64,000 nucleotides of DNA, from contig NZ_JACRTA010000001.1 of the NCBI RefSeq assembly GCF_014385065.1, forward strand, positions 744,001 to 808,000, in the 5' to 3' direction. The DNA is from Lentihominibacter hominis. GTDB taxonomy: Bacteria; Bacillota; Clostridia; Peptostreptococcales; Anaerovoracaceae. This document shows positions 9,601-16,650 of this stretch, piece after piece. The translations under genes were made by a program, and so were the position numbers. Within the stretch, counting starts at the first letter, position 1. Each line of letters begins with the position of its first letter. The notes below the pieces were generated by a model. It was not told the origin of the DNA, did not search any database, and saw nothing but the letters and a program-made list of their open reading frames with translations.

Positions 9601-11141
9601 ACAACCCTGCAATATTTATTGCCGATGAATCGCCTGATAACTACAATCACCAATATTTCAACGATATTGCCGGAAATGTATCGACAATCTCCTCTGATAC
9701 AAGCTTTTCAGCAGAAGAACATTTTATCAACGAAAGCAGTTCACCGGAACTTCTGCAGGCAGCATCATTTCAGATATTAAGTTCTGACACACGATATGAG
9801 ATTTTCATTACTTGCAATGAAGAGACAAAGAAAGTCTGCGAAGGTGTAAAAAAATATGCAGGTTTTTATACAGAAAGACTTTCTGAGCCCATATTGATAC
9901 CGCCAGGGAGCAATTTTTCAGTAAAGGTTTATCTGGAAAGTACAAAAGAAGACAATAAAATAAGCATGGGCGCAAGTTCAAATTACGGGGACTCCATTTC
10001 CTGCATACGTCCTCAATCAAATGTTGCTTTCTTAGAATCAAACGGCAAAAAAGAAGATATTGGCGAATACGGGATTTTTCCTTGCATACGCGCCTATACT
10101 CGTAACGTCGATACCGACAGCTATATAAAAACCACACCAAACGACTTAAAAAAGACATCAAAAAATAAAAACACTCAAGATAATATCAATAACAATTTAT
10201 ATGATAATATTTCAAACGATATTGATATCAACCCACTGAATATCAAATCAAAAAACGGTGTTCTGACCCTTAATCTCCCAAATGCCAGCGGAACGGAATC
10301 TTTCGACGGAAATCTGCCCGAAAGTTTTGATTTAAGAGATACAGGAACTCTGACGCCAGTACGCAATCAAGGCAATCTGGGAAGCTGCTGGACCTTTGCA
10401 GCAATGGCTTCTGCAGAAAATACCGCTGCCAGAAACGGAGGTTTCGCAAAAGATTATCCTGAAAGTATAACCCTTGACTGCAGCGAAAAAAATATACTGC
10501 TCACAAAAGATTCTTCCGGAATACCGGTCGAATTATCAGCTTCAATTATCGGCTCCAATAATCCTTCCAGTACTAAAATACACTGGAGTATAAGTGGGGA
10601 TGCAGACAGTGTGAGCCTCGACTGTACCGAGAGCTTCAGCGGAGAAAAAGCTCAGATTCTCACTGCCCTCAAACCGGGAACAGTAACAGTAACTGCATCA
10701 AGTGACGCTGATATGACCCTTAAAGCCAGCTGTACACTGACTATTACTGCAAAAGGAGTTGAAAAAATCACTCTTGATCCGACTGAGATGACCATAAAAA
10801 AAGGAGATACCAGGCAGATACACGCGCAGACAAGTCCATCTGATGCGATAGATTCCTCTATCATATGGAAAAGCAGTGATCCTTCAATAGCATCAGTAGA
10901 TAACAACGGAAATGTCACAGCTATATCCGGCGGCAAAACTGTCATAACGGCAAAATCAGGAAACGCAAAAGCCAGTACTACTGTCACTGTAAAAGGTTCT
11001 CCTGCTGTAAATCCCGGAAATTCTGAGAAAAACAGTTCGTCAAAAACCGGAGATAATATAAACATAACGTTATATATAACTCTGGCATTCCTTGCGGTGG
11101 CAGCAGGAGGCGCAGCAATACATAAAAAGCGCCGCAGCTGA
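6654..11141 (+). CDS. Giant secreted M30-like / permuted papain-family protein
   Basis: This 1,495-residue surface protein begins with a signal peptide (residues 1-~45). An M30 (hyicolysin)-like zincin follows, with HELQH at 267-271 and SWLNEMFSQSA downstream. Then come two chitobiase-C-type repeats (IRYTTDG twice, ~510-650) and a PPC domain (~655-770, DIDWYSF). The second half of a C1A papain-type peptidase comes next: GGHIVTIVGWDD with His918 and KNSWG with Asn959, followed by a lectin-like domain. The first half, with NQGNLGSCWTFA and Cys1245, comes only after that. Two Ig-like (BIG2) domains and a C-terminal helix with SKTGD and KKRRS end the protein, resembling a cell-wall sorting signal. 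Papain-family order is normally Cys-His-Asn; here it is His-Asn-Cys. A ribosome-binding site (GAGGAG) precedes the ATG. Substrates are unknown. Confidence 0.85.
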   Translation: MKTKILTKKIKIHITAVTLAAVMFCTIPVFTWTGIAQTVSAQEKTSSIDKDGTDGYSGNSLFAENLDFTISSNDELSKTQPLGINQDQAAGSPATPAKNTANEGRCGMMSLTHTDFPELQPSPQKRSKTDSSYNIGDTKTIYSDYYNGRPASFQIEVAAVGDTCTIWRSVEYRNFLTNDQAKSYADDIDKKINNSMKAAFGDWSLADVDGDGKTAFVFYPMDFAGFFYAADLFTQEEYEYATGNVMDMLHMGTAQTDSTITLSTLAHELQHLVNFAQTGGFCDSWLNEMFSQSAIAVTGLATTNSVYEVDALVEFTNKNGYSSPFIYKDYYVPDNEMTVYPYGSWYLFGRYLANQTKGLPGGGDSIYKTILDKQTGENNLGLNEIESALKDTGYIAKDGKASNIEEVITNYNIALYLREASGIYSLSSDSKNPSNVDGVQVDKIFESSIDLKEIPGGGAATLLINDSSFPIIPESPGEDICFAGIQTEFMYGAYAENARKNMTWGDKITLVCMDTDSEIRYTTDGTDPLTNGKIYSEPVTVTEPMILSFCTVNKTGNHSRTETIKITEVAAGDVNASQSSGFLEKGTQITLSTNMDGAVIRYTTDGSTPSKDKGTIYKNAITIEETTTLKVLSYSSVNDKILPSNIKTFVYEVGEGKGDRYEANNTKNDATALSFPGEIEATIHNSEDIDWYSFTLDNKADLSLTLTPPADISVGLYLYDETGKELKKSVHDNKSQNIRYEAGSGKYFLKVKSLDKTFSQKNTYKLSLKKELNSDAIKDLDFSEKNMLTALTDKDGSSYAYNTGINGGGHFLMSMAYFSNWDGPVNENDDPYPSPGKEESSNYDYKDLSSKAEYHIQNALYLPNETNESFIEHVKNGVYNYGAADIYILAANAYYTPDGLNWYIDEAYEYPTRNDGGHIVTIVGWDDNYKKENFKGNPNYTGGNELPQPKNDGAFIVKNSWGENTGDNGYFYLSYEDAFMTTNNPAIFIADESPDNYNHQYFNDIAGNVSTISSDTSFSAEEHFINESSSPELLQAASFQILSSDTRYEIFITCNEETKKVCEGVKKYAGFYTERLSEPILIPPGSNFSVKVYLESTKEDNKISMGASSNYGDSISCIRPQSNVAFLESNGKKEDIGEYGIFPCIRAYTRNVDTDSYIKTTPNDLKKTSKNKNTQDNINNNLYDNISNDIDINPLNIKSKNGVLTLNLPNASGTESFDGNLPESFDLRDTGTLTPVRNQGNLGSCWTFAAMASAENTAARNGGFAKDYPESITLDCSEKNILLTKDSSGIPVELSASIIGSNNPSSTKIHWSISGDADSVSLDCTESFSGEKAQILTALKPGTVTVTASSDADMTLKASCTLTITAKGVEKITLDPTEMTIKKGDTRQIHAQTSPSDAIDSSIIWKSSDPSIASVDNNGNVTAISGGKTVITAKSGNAKASTTVTVKGSPAVNPGNSEKNSSSKTGDNINITLYITLAFLAVAAGGAAIHKKRRS

Positions 11142-11179
11142 TTATTTTATAATCTATATAAATAAATATATTATGCAAA

Positions 11180-11214
11180 CATAGGAGAATCTTTGATATC
11201 TCCTATGTTTTTTT
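11180..11214 (+). terminator. Rho-independent terminator of the giant protein gene
   Basis: CATAGGAGA (11180-11188) pairs with TCTCCTATG (11199-11207) and is followed by seven T. Confidence 0.8.
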
Positions 11215-11255
11215 ATAAAGCATACATCAAGATTTTTATGATTTATAAATACCGG

Positions 11256-11284
11256 TTGACATTCTCGTTCAAAACGTGTAGACT
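11256..11284 (+). promoter_or_regulatory. dapA promoter
   Basis: TTGACA (11256-11261), a 17-bp spacer and TAGACT (11279-11284) place transcription start just before the lysine riboswitch aptamer. Confidence 0.7.
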
Positions 11285-11290
11285 CTATAT

Positions 11291-11472
11291 TAAAGTTGAT
11301 AGAGGTGCGGTAAATAACAGTAATCGAACTGAGGCGGCAGCCAATGAAGTCGGTGAAAGGAGATACCGCCGAAGGATCTTGTCAGGCATGGCGGATTTCT
11401 GGGATATGATGATAACACGTCATATACTCCTGCTCACAAAATCTGAGCAGAGGCGCTATCGGTCAACAGAAA
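11291..11472 (+). promoter_or_regulatory. Lysine riboswitch (L box) controlling dapA
   Basis: The leader carries the hallmark lysine-aptamer sequences GATAGAGGTGCGG near 11298, GGTGAAAGGAGATACC near 11351 and GCCGAAGG at about 11368. The ends close as a P1 helix (TTGATAG near 11295 with CTATCGGTCAA near 11456-11466). A terminator hairpin follows before dapA, so lysine binding should stop transcription, the usual off-switch of this class. An open frame that crosses the leader is a by-product and not a gene. Confidence 0.9.
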
Positions 11473-11488
11473 AACATTTGCGTTTCTT

Positions 11489-11517
11489 GTTGCATCGATA
11501 GGATGCAACTTTTTTTT
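11489..11517 (+). terminator. Riboswitch expression-platform terminator
   Basis: GTTGCATC (11489-11496) pairs with GATGCAAC (11502-11509) across a 5-base loop, followed by eight T. It sits 37 bp upstream of the dapA start. Confidence 0.85.
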
Positions 11518-11554
11518 ACATATTTTTACCTGATAATTTCGAGGAGGAAACAAA

Positions 11555-12439
11555 ATGGCATTATTTAGAGGATGCGGAGTTGCTATAGCAACTCCATTTA
11601 ATGAAGATGGTTCAGTGGATTTTAAGGCTTATGGTAATCTCATCAACTGGCAGATAGAACAGGGAATCGACGCTATTATCGCATGCGGAACTACAGGAGA
11701 AGCTTCCACTATGGATGACGAAGAACACATCGCAACCATCAAATTCTGTGTTGATACAGCAGCAGGAAGAGTCCCTGTCATAGGAGGAGCCGGCAGCAAT
11801 GATACTGCACATGGAATCAACCTGGCAAAAAGAATAGAAAAAGAAGCAGGTGTCGATGCCTTACTTCTGGTTACACCTTATTACAATAAGTGTTCACAGC
11901 AGGGGCTTATAGAACATTACACAGCAACCGCAAATGCTGTTTCCGTCCCTTGTATTCTGTACTCAGTACCGGGACGTACAGGAGTGAATATCGCGCCTTC
12001 CACCGTAGCTGCACTTTCCAAACACCCTAATATCGTGGCTATTAAAGAAGCCAGCGGGGATATTGCTCAGGTTGCCGAAATATGCAGGCTTGTTCCTGAG
12101 GATTTTGCCGTATACTCAGGAAACGACGATATGGTTGTTCCTCTTCTTTCACTGGGAGGCGACGGATATATCTCCGTAATCGCCAATATTATGCCAAAAG
12201 AATCGGTTGAAATGTCCAAGAGCTTTTTTGAAGGAAACATTGAAAGAGCAAGAGAACTTCAGCTTTCTATGAAACCTATCATCGACAGTATGTTCGCCGA
12301 TGTGAATCCGATTCCGGTAAAGGCTGCTCTTGCTAAGATGGGTATGTTCAAACCGTTTTTCAGACTTCCACTCTGTCCGCCTTCTGAAGCCGTGGATAAG
12401 AGAATAGAAGATGAAATGAAAAAAATGGGACTGATATAA
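11555..12439 (+). CDS. dapA: 4-hydroxy-tetrahydrodipicolinate synthase
   Basis: This 294-residue cytosolic TIM-barrel enzyme condenses pyruvate with aspartate semialdehyde, the first committed step of the diaminopimelate/lysine route. Family motifs are all present: ACGTTGEAST, LLVTPYYNK, YSVPGRTGVN (Tyr136, Arg141) and AIKEASGD, with Lys164 as the Schiff-base residue. Length is normal for the family. The start follows GAGGAGG. It stands alone as a single-gene unit between its lysine riboswitch and a strong terminator, so its own product pathway represses it. The rest of the pathway is not in this window. Confidence 0.96.
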   Translation: MALFRGCGVAIATPFNEDGSVDFKAYGNLINWQIEQGIDAIIACGTTGEASTMDDEEHIATIKFCVDTAAGRVPVIGGAGSNDTAHGINLAKRIEKEAGVDALLLVTPYYNKCSQQGLIEHYTATANAVSVPCILYSVPGRTGVNIAPSTVAALSKHPNIVAIKEASGDIAQVAEICRLVPEDFAVYSGNDDMVVPLLSLGGDGYISVIANIMPKESVEMSKSFFEGNIERARELQLSMKPIIDSMFADVNPIPVKAALAKMGMFKPFFRLPLCPPSEAVDKRIEDEMKKMGLI

Positions 12440-12472
12440 AATTCAAAAAATATAACTTTATACAAAACAACA

Positions 12473-12501
12473 GACTCTTTGAAATCTCAAAGAGTCTTTT
12501 T
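12473..12501 (+). terminator. dapA terminator
   Basis: A perfect 10-bp stem, GACTCTTTGA with TCAAAGAGTC, has a 4-base loop and a T run. The 225 bp between it and the next gene show no other clear element. Confidence 0.85.
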
Positions 12502-12727
12502 ATATGATTATATCAGATATATTAATAGCTCATTTTGTCCACATTGTAAAGAAAAATTTCCTTAAAAACCAATCTTATCTAACGTTTTGTTCTTTATTAT
12601 ACCCATTCTTTTCTGCTACAGTCAATGCCACATCAGGACGGGATAAAGTCACATTTCCATAAGCCATACATAACTTAATAATAGATATGTTTTAACATAT
12701 CTATTTAAACAGACAGGGGGTAATTTA

Positions 12728-13894
12728 ATGTCTTACAATAATCGGCTCAACGGCCATTCTAATAAATGCCAGCCTCAAAGTTGCCGTCCTCCTCAAAATC
12801 TCTGCTGTTCTCCGCATTATATAACAGGGCCTACAGGAGCTCAGGGCGAAAGGGGAGTAGCCGGGCCTCAAGGTCAGGCGGGTATACCTGGCCCTCAAGG
12901 TGAGCCCGGCCCTGCCGGACCTCAAGGCGAAGCAGGGCCTGCCGGACCTCAAGGTGAAAGAGGGCCTGCCGGACCTCAGGGCGAAAGAGGGCCCGCCGGA
13001 CCTCAGGGTGAAAGAGGGCCTGCCGGACTTCAAGGCGAAGCAGGGCCTGCCGGACCTCAAGGTGAAAGAGGACCCGCCGGACCTCAAGGTGAAGCAGGGC
13101 CTGCCGGGCTTCAAGGTGAAGCAGGGCCTGCCGGACCTCAAGGTGAAAGGGGATTTGCCGGAGCTCAAGGTGAAGCAGGACCTGCCGGACCTCAAGGTGA
13201 AATAGGGCCTGCCGGACCTCAGGGTGAAACAGGACCTACTGGGCCTCAGGGCGAAACAGGACCTACAGGAATTCAAGGTGAAATAGGGCCTGCCGGCCCC
13301 CAAGGCGAAGCAGGCCTCACTGGACCTCAAGGCGAAAGAGGGCCCACAGCAGCGACAATACCTTTTTCTTTATCAAACAGCAATTCTACAGGCGCACAGC
13401 TGAGTACCGATACGGCTGGAGACCCATATCGAATAGCCTATGTAGGTTTTGGCAATGAAAACGGTTACCAAATGTATCTTGATCCCGGAGAATGGACTTC
13501 AGGAGTAATTACTATAAGAGAAGACAGATCCTATCCAGCCTCTTTTGTAATGCCTTTTGACGGTACACTACAAAATTTTTATGGTGTATTTGCCAACCGG
13601 GAATCTTTATCATTAGATGCAGGGGTCACCATACGTCCCTTCATGTGTTTAGCTACAGGAGACAATAACAGTTTAATTTTCACAATCATACCAAATAGTA
13701 TTGTATACTTTCCACCTTATGTTTCCGGAGCAGAAATCCCTAAATATACCATTCGAAGAGCAAATTCAACAGGATTGAATATCCCACTCTCCTCCGGCAC
13801 CTTAATAGCTATTATTATGGGAATCACGGCAGAAGGGACAACGACAGAACAAAATATGACCGGATCTATCAGTGGCGGTATTTTTATCGAATAA
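12728..13894 (+). CDS. Collagen-like exosporium-type protein (BclB-like)
   Basis: This 388-residue protein has a short Cys-containing head (residues 1-33, with no classical signal peptide), about 58 Gly-X-Y triplets (34-207, mostly GPAGPQGEx units) and a globular C-terminal domain of about 180 residues. That domain ([27 protein letters not shown]) resembles the C-terminal domain of BclB-type exosporium glycoproteins, which trimerise and sit on the spore surface. Start ATG is 9 bases after CAGGGGG. Collagen stalks without a Sec signal are usual for spore-surface proteins. A weak hairpin and only 72 bp separate it from the acyl-carrier-protein cassette, so partial co-transcription is possible. 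Whether this organism sporulates is not shown here. Confidence 0.82.
   Translation: MSYNNRLNGHSNKCQPQSCRPPQNLCCSPHYITGPTGAQGERGVAGPQGQAGIPGPQGEPGPAGPQGEAGPAGPQGERGPAGPQGERGPAGPQGERGPAGLQGEAGPAGPQGERGPAGPQGEAGPAGLQGEAGPAGPQGERGFAGAQGEAGPAGPQGEIGPAGPQGETGPTGPQGETGPTGIQGEIGPAGPQGEAGLTGPQGERGPTAATIPFSLSNSNSTGAQLSTDTAGDPYRIAYVGFGNENGYQMYLDPGEWTSGVITIREDRSYPASFVMPFDGTLQNFYGVFANRESLSLDAGVTIRPFMCLATGDNNSLIFTIIPNSIVYFPPYVSGAEIPKYTIRRANSTGLNIPLSSGTLIAIIMGITAEGTTTEQNMTGSISGGIFIE
12827..13348 (+). repeat. Collagen Gly-X-Y coding repeat, 27-bp unit
   Basis: About 58 in-frame GXY codons, largely a 27-bp unit encoding GPAGPQGE(A/R/T/I). Repeats of this type change length by slippage. They also create a spurious long antisense reading frame. 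Confidence 0.9.
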
Positions 13895-13905
13895 CACTAT
13901 AACAT

Positions 13906-13943
13906 GGGGCTATCGAAACTATTTAATCAATATCGACAGCCCC
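13906..13943 (+). terminator. Weak terminator or attenuator between collagen gene and cassette
   Basis: GGGGCT pairs with AGCCCC, with an inner CGA/TCG pair. Only TGTTCT follows, so read-through into the carrier-protein gene is likely. Confidence 0.5.
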
Positions 13944-13966
13944 TGTTCTAAAAAAGGAGTAATATA

Positions 13967-14203
13967 ATGTCTATAAAAAATGAAATCTTAACTCTTATAA
14001 AAAGTAAAACTAAGTTATCTTCCTCTGTTACAGAAACAACCCATCTGTATAAAGACCTGCATTTTGATTCTCTCTCATATGTCAGTCTTTTGATGGCTGT
14101 AGAAAATCATTTTAATGTTACCATCGGACTGCCTGAAATGGGTCGCTGTTTAGTTGTCGGGCAAATGATTGAACTTGTCGAAGAAAAAATAAGAAGGGAG
14201 TAG
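13967..14203 (+). CDS. Acyl/peptidyl carrier protein
   Basis: This 78-residue protein has the four-helix carrier fold pattern and the phosphopantetheine site FDSLSYVSLL, with Ser35 as the attachment residue. It starts after AAAAAAGGAG and ends 2 bp before the AMP-ligase gene. It is more likely a dedicated carrier for a specialised product than the fatty-acid ACP: its immediate partners are an AMP-forming ligase and a BtrH-like acyltransferase, and no fatty-acid genes are nearby. It would carry an acyl or aminoacyl group as a thioester in the cytosol. The cargo is not known. Confidence 0.88.
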   Translation: MSIKNEILTLIKSKTKLSSSVTETTHLYKDLHFDSLSYVSLLMAVENHFNVTIGLPEMGRCLVVGQMIELVEEKIRRE

Positions 14204-14205
14204 TT

Positions 14206-15672
14206 ATGATAAGAGACGCTTTATACAAAAGAAAGGATCAGGATATCGCTGCACTTCTGGGAGATCAAGAGTCTGTCTCTTACAAAGAACTCGCACTTCG
14301 TGCCGCAAAACTGCAGACCGTTTTCCCGGACACGTCAAATCAACATATTGCAGCTATCTTTATGTCCGATGAAACAGATTTTCTCGCATCTCTCTTCGCT
14401 GTTCTACAAGCAGGTTGGACAGCATTTCCATTAAACGACCGCTTAAGCTCAGATGAACTATCCGACCTGCTCTGTTATGTTCCCGTACAACTGATTCTCA
14501 CCTCAGAAAACTTAAAACAGAAATGCCAGAATGCCATATCGCTTTGCATTACCCCTCCTCAGATTGTTTCCGTAAACTGCTTTTATAATATGCCACAAAC
14601 ATCATCCGAAATAAAAACTGTCGACCCTGATACACCTATGCTTCTGCTGTCATCATCGGGAACTACAGGAAAAGTAAAATTAGTTCAGCTTTCTGAACGT
14701 AATATAGCCTTTACAGTCCATGCTTATCTGGAACACATGGGTTATGAAAAATATCAGGATCCTGATCCGCGTTATGCCTTAGGAACACCTCTATTTGGCA
14801 TATATGGCCTGCTTATTACATTCTCATGTATTATTCGAGGCTTTCCTCTTCTCCCAATGGCCAATAATTTTACACTGGATAAACTCTATCGGTCAGCACA
14901 AGAGCACTCCATCAGTCATTATGACGGCGGAACTCTTGCTGCCGTATTGATGGATCAGACTTTAGGCCGTCCCATTCCTTATGATATTTCTACTTTAAGA
15001 TATTTCGGTTTTGGAGGAAGTAAAGCTCCGGAAGGTACTTTAGAAAGACTCAGTGCTGCATTCCCACAAATACGTTTCTGGTCAGGGTACGGAATGACCG
15101 AGGCCTCTCCTCTCATAGCACAGCCTTTTCAGGGTCTGCCTGCTGACAAACTTGCTTCTGTAGGGCTGCCTCTTCCGGGAATTGAGGTTTTATTAAAAAC
15201 AGAAGAAGGAACTACAGGTGAACCTGACAAGCTAGGCGAAATAATTGCGCGGGGTCCAAATATCATGATAGGCTACTATAATAATAGGGAAGCCACTGAT
15301 GAAGTCTTGCATAATGGATGGCTCCATACCGGGGATATAGGTTATTTTGACAAAGACGGATATCTCTATATCTGCGGAAGAAAAAAGAATATGATCCTTG
15401 TTCGAGGATTTAATGTTTTTCCTGAAGAAATAGAGACTCGGCTGTTAAACAGTGCACTGGTAAAAGACTGTCTTATTTACTACCAGACAGATAAACCGGG
15501 AACCGAGACAGTATGCGCCGATATTATCCCTTCCGGGCCTGAGATCACCACAGAAATGATTTATAGATGGTGCGAAGAACATCTGGCAGATTATAAAAGA
15601 CCACAACACATCAGACTTACAAAAACTTTAGAGAAAACATCCACAGGCAAAACCAAACGCAGTAAGGAGTGA
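14206..15672 (+). CDS. AMP-forming acyl/aminoacyl ligase (adenylation domain)
   Basis: This 488-residue stand-alone adenylating enzyme has motif A3 LLSSSGTTGKVKL, A5 GYGMTEASPL, A7 GWLHTGDIGYFDKDG, A8 GRKKNMILVRGFNVFPEEIE and a C-terminal A10 Lys (STGKTKR). It activates a carboxylic acid as acyl-AMP and, from its position, loads the carrier protein encoded 2 bp upstream. Length matches single-module ligases, with no fused condensation domain. The acid-binding residues cannot be decoded reliably by eye. Its 3' end contains the AAGGAG that serves the next gene, so the three genes form a translationally tight operon. Confidence 0.87.
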   Translation: MIRDALYKRKDQDIAALLGDQESVSYKELALRAAKLQTVFPDTSNQHIAAIFMSDETDFLASLFAVLQAGWTAFPLNDRLSSDELSDLLCYVPVQLILTSENLKQKCQNAISLCITPPQIVSVNCFYNMPQTSSEIKTVDPDTPMLLLSSSGTTGKVKLVQLSERNIAFTVHAYLEHMGYEKYQDPDPRYALGTPLFGIYGLLITFSCIIRGFPLLPMANNFTLDKLYRSAQEHSISHYDGGTLAAVLMDQTLGRPIPYDISTLRYFGFGGSKAPEGTLERLSAAFPQIRFWSGYGMTEASPLIAQPFQGLPADKLASVGLPLPGIEVLLKTEEGTTGEPDKLGEIIARGPNIMIGYYNNREATDEVLHNGWLHTGDIGYFDKDGYLYICGRKKNMILVRGFNVFPEEIETRLLNSALVKDCLIYYQTDKPGTETVCADIIPSGPEITTEMIYRWCEEHLADYKRPQHIRLTKTLEKTSTGKTKRSKE

Positions 15673-15679
15673 TGATCCG

Positions 15680-16543
15680 GTGAATCTCATACATTTTCAT
15701 GGACTTAACTGTTATCATGACTGTATGATAACATTAGCCGGTAATTTCGGTCTAAACTATGAATATGCATTTTCTCATCTCTGGTCTGAAAGCGATTTCA
15801 GATACGACCCGATCTGTTCCGTATTCCTCACACGCAAACTGCCGGAAATGTTGGAAAAGATGGGAATGAAATTAAAGCAGCCTTGTGTTTCCCAAAAAGA
15901 AAAAGATTCAGAATGGTCAAATACCATCAATGGAAAATTTGTTATCATTGGAATGGATGCCTTCCTTATACCATGGAATCCACTGTATCAAATCCAGCAC
16001 GGACCTCATTATTTTATAACTAAAAAAACATTGTCAGATCAGCAACTCTGTTTTGATCCCACTTATGGATTCCATAATAAAAAATATCCTTCTAAATCTC
16101 TTGTTTCAAACTCCTACGCCCTTATTCCGGTCAAAATGAAAACATCTGAAAAGTATCCTCCGGGATATAAGTCAGCCCCGTTTGATCAGGCAAAGGAAGT
16201 AATAAAAAATCACCCCAAAACTTTAAACAACTTTCGCATGCAAGCTGACATATGGGTGTCTGAAAATGAAGAAACTGCGCTGCTGCCGGCCAAATTCACA
16301 GACGCACTGCTAACCGGTCGTTATTTGTATCGCCATTTTCTTGAAAAAAAATATATTAACTCGCACGCACTTTCTTTATTTCAAGATAAAGAATACTACA
16401 GAAAATGGATAGCAGTTAAAAATGGTTTTTATAAAGCTGCTCTTGATCAAAGAAATAACATCGCCTATAGTGAAGCTTTCAGCATTCTGGAAAGTCTGCT
16501 GAAACAGGAGATGACATTGGCCGAACAAATTCTCTGTAAATAA
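15680..16543 (+). CDS. BtrH-like acyltransferase
   Basis: This 287-residue protein probably starts at GTG, 9 bases after AAGGAG. The N-terminal part matches the BtrH-N pattern: a Cys near the start (GLNCYHDCMITL, Cys11/Cys15) and GMDAFLIPWNPLYQIQ followed by HGPHYF (His ~114-117). In butirosin synthesis BtrH moves an acyl group from the carrier protein BtrI to an amine. By analogy, this enzyme should take the group loaded on the upstream carrier protein and transfer it to an amine or hydroxyl acceptor. No acceptor-making gene is next to it. A strong terminator follows. The assignment rests on motif layout and operon context. Confidence 0.75.
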   Translation: MNLIHFHGLNCYHDCMITLAGNFGLNYEYAFSHLWSESDFRYDPICSVFLTRKLPEMLEKMGMKLKQPCVSQKEKDSEWSNTINGKFVIIGMDAFLIPWNPLYQIQHGPHYFITKKTLSDQQLCFDPTYGFHNKKYPSKSLVSNSYALIPVKMKTSEKYPPGYKSAPFDQAKEVIKNHPKTLNNFRMQADIWVSENEETALLPAKFTDALLTGRYLYRHFLEKKYINSHALSLFQDKEYYRKWIAVKNGFYKAALDQRNNIAYSEAFSILESLLKQEMTLAEQILCK

Positions 16544-16544
16544 T

Positions 16545-16575
16545 AACTACCGGCTAAGGCCGGTAGTTATTATTT
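16545..16575 (+). terminator. Terminator of the carrier/ligase/BtrH operon
   Basis: Perfect 10-bp stem AACTACCGGC with GCCGGTAGTT, loop TAAG, then ATTATTTT. It also lies between convergent genes. Confidence 0.85.
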
Positions 16576-16650
16576 TGCCTGAAACTAATAGTAGGATTTT
16601 AATCAATTTTAATAAAAATCGCCATTTTGCCGTATAAATTTTAGAAACCT

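Noticed and set aside
11193..11501. 102-codon frame over the dapA leader
   Set aside because: It lies across the lysine riboswitch and its terminator.
12725..13330. Long antisense frame across the collagen repeat ([12 protein letters not shown] repeats)
   Set aside because: It mirrors the 27-bp collagen repeat on the other strand; no ribosome-binding site and no family.
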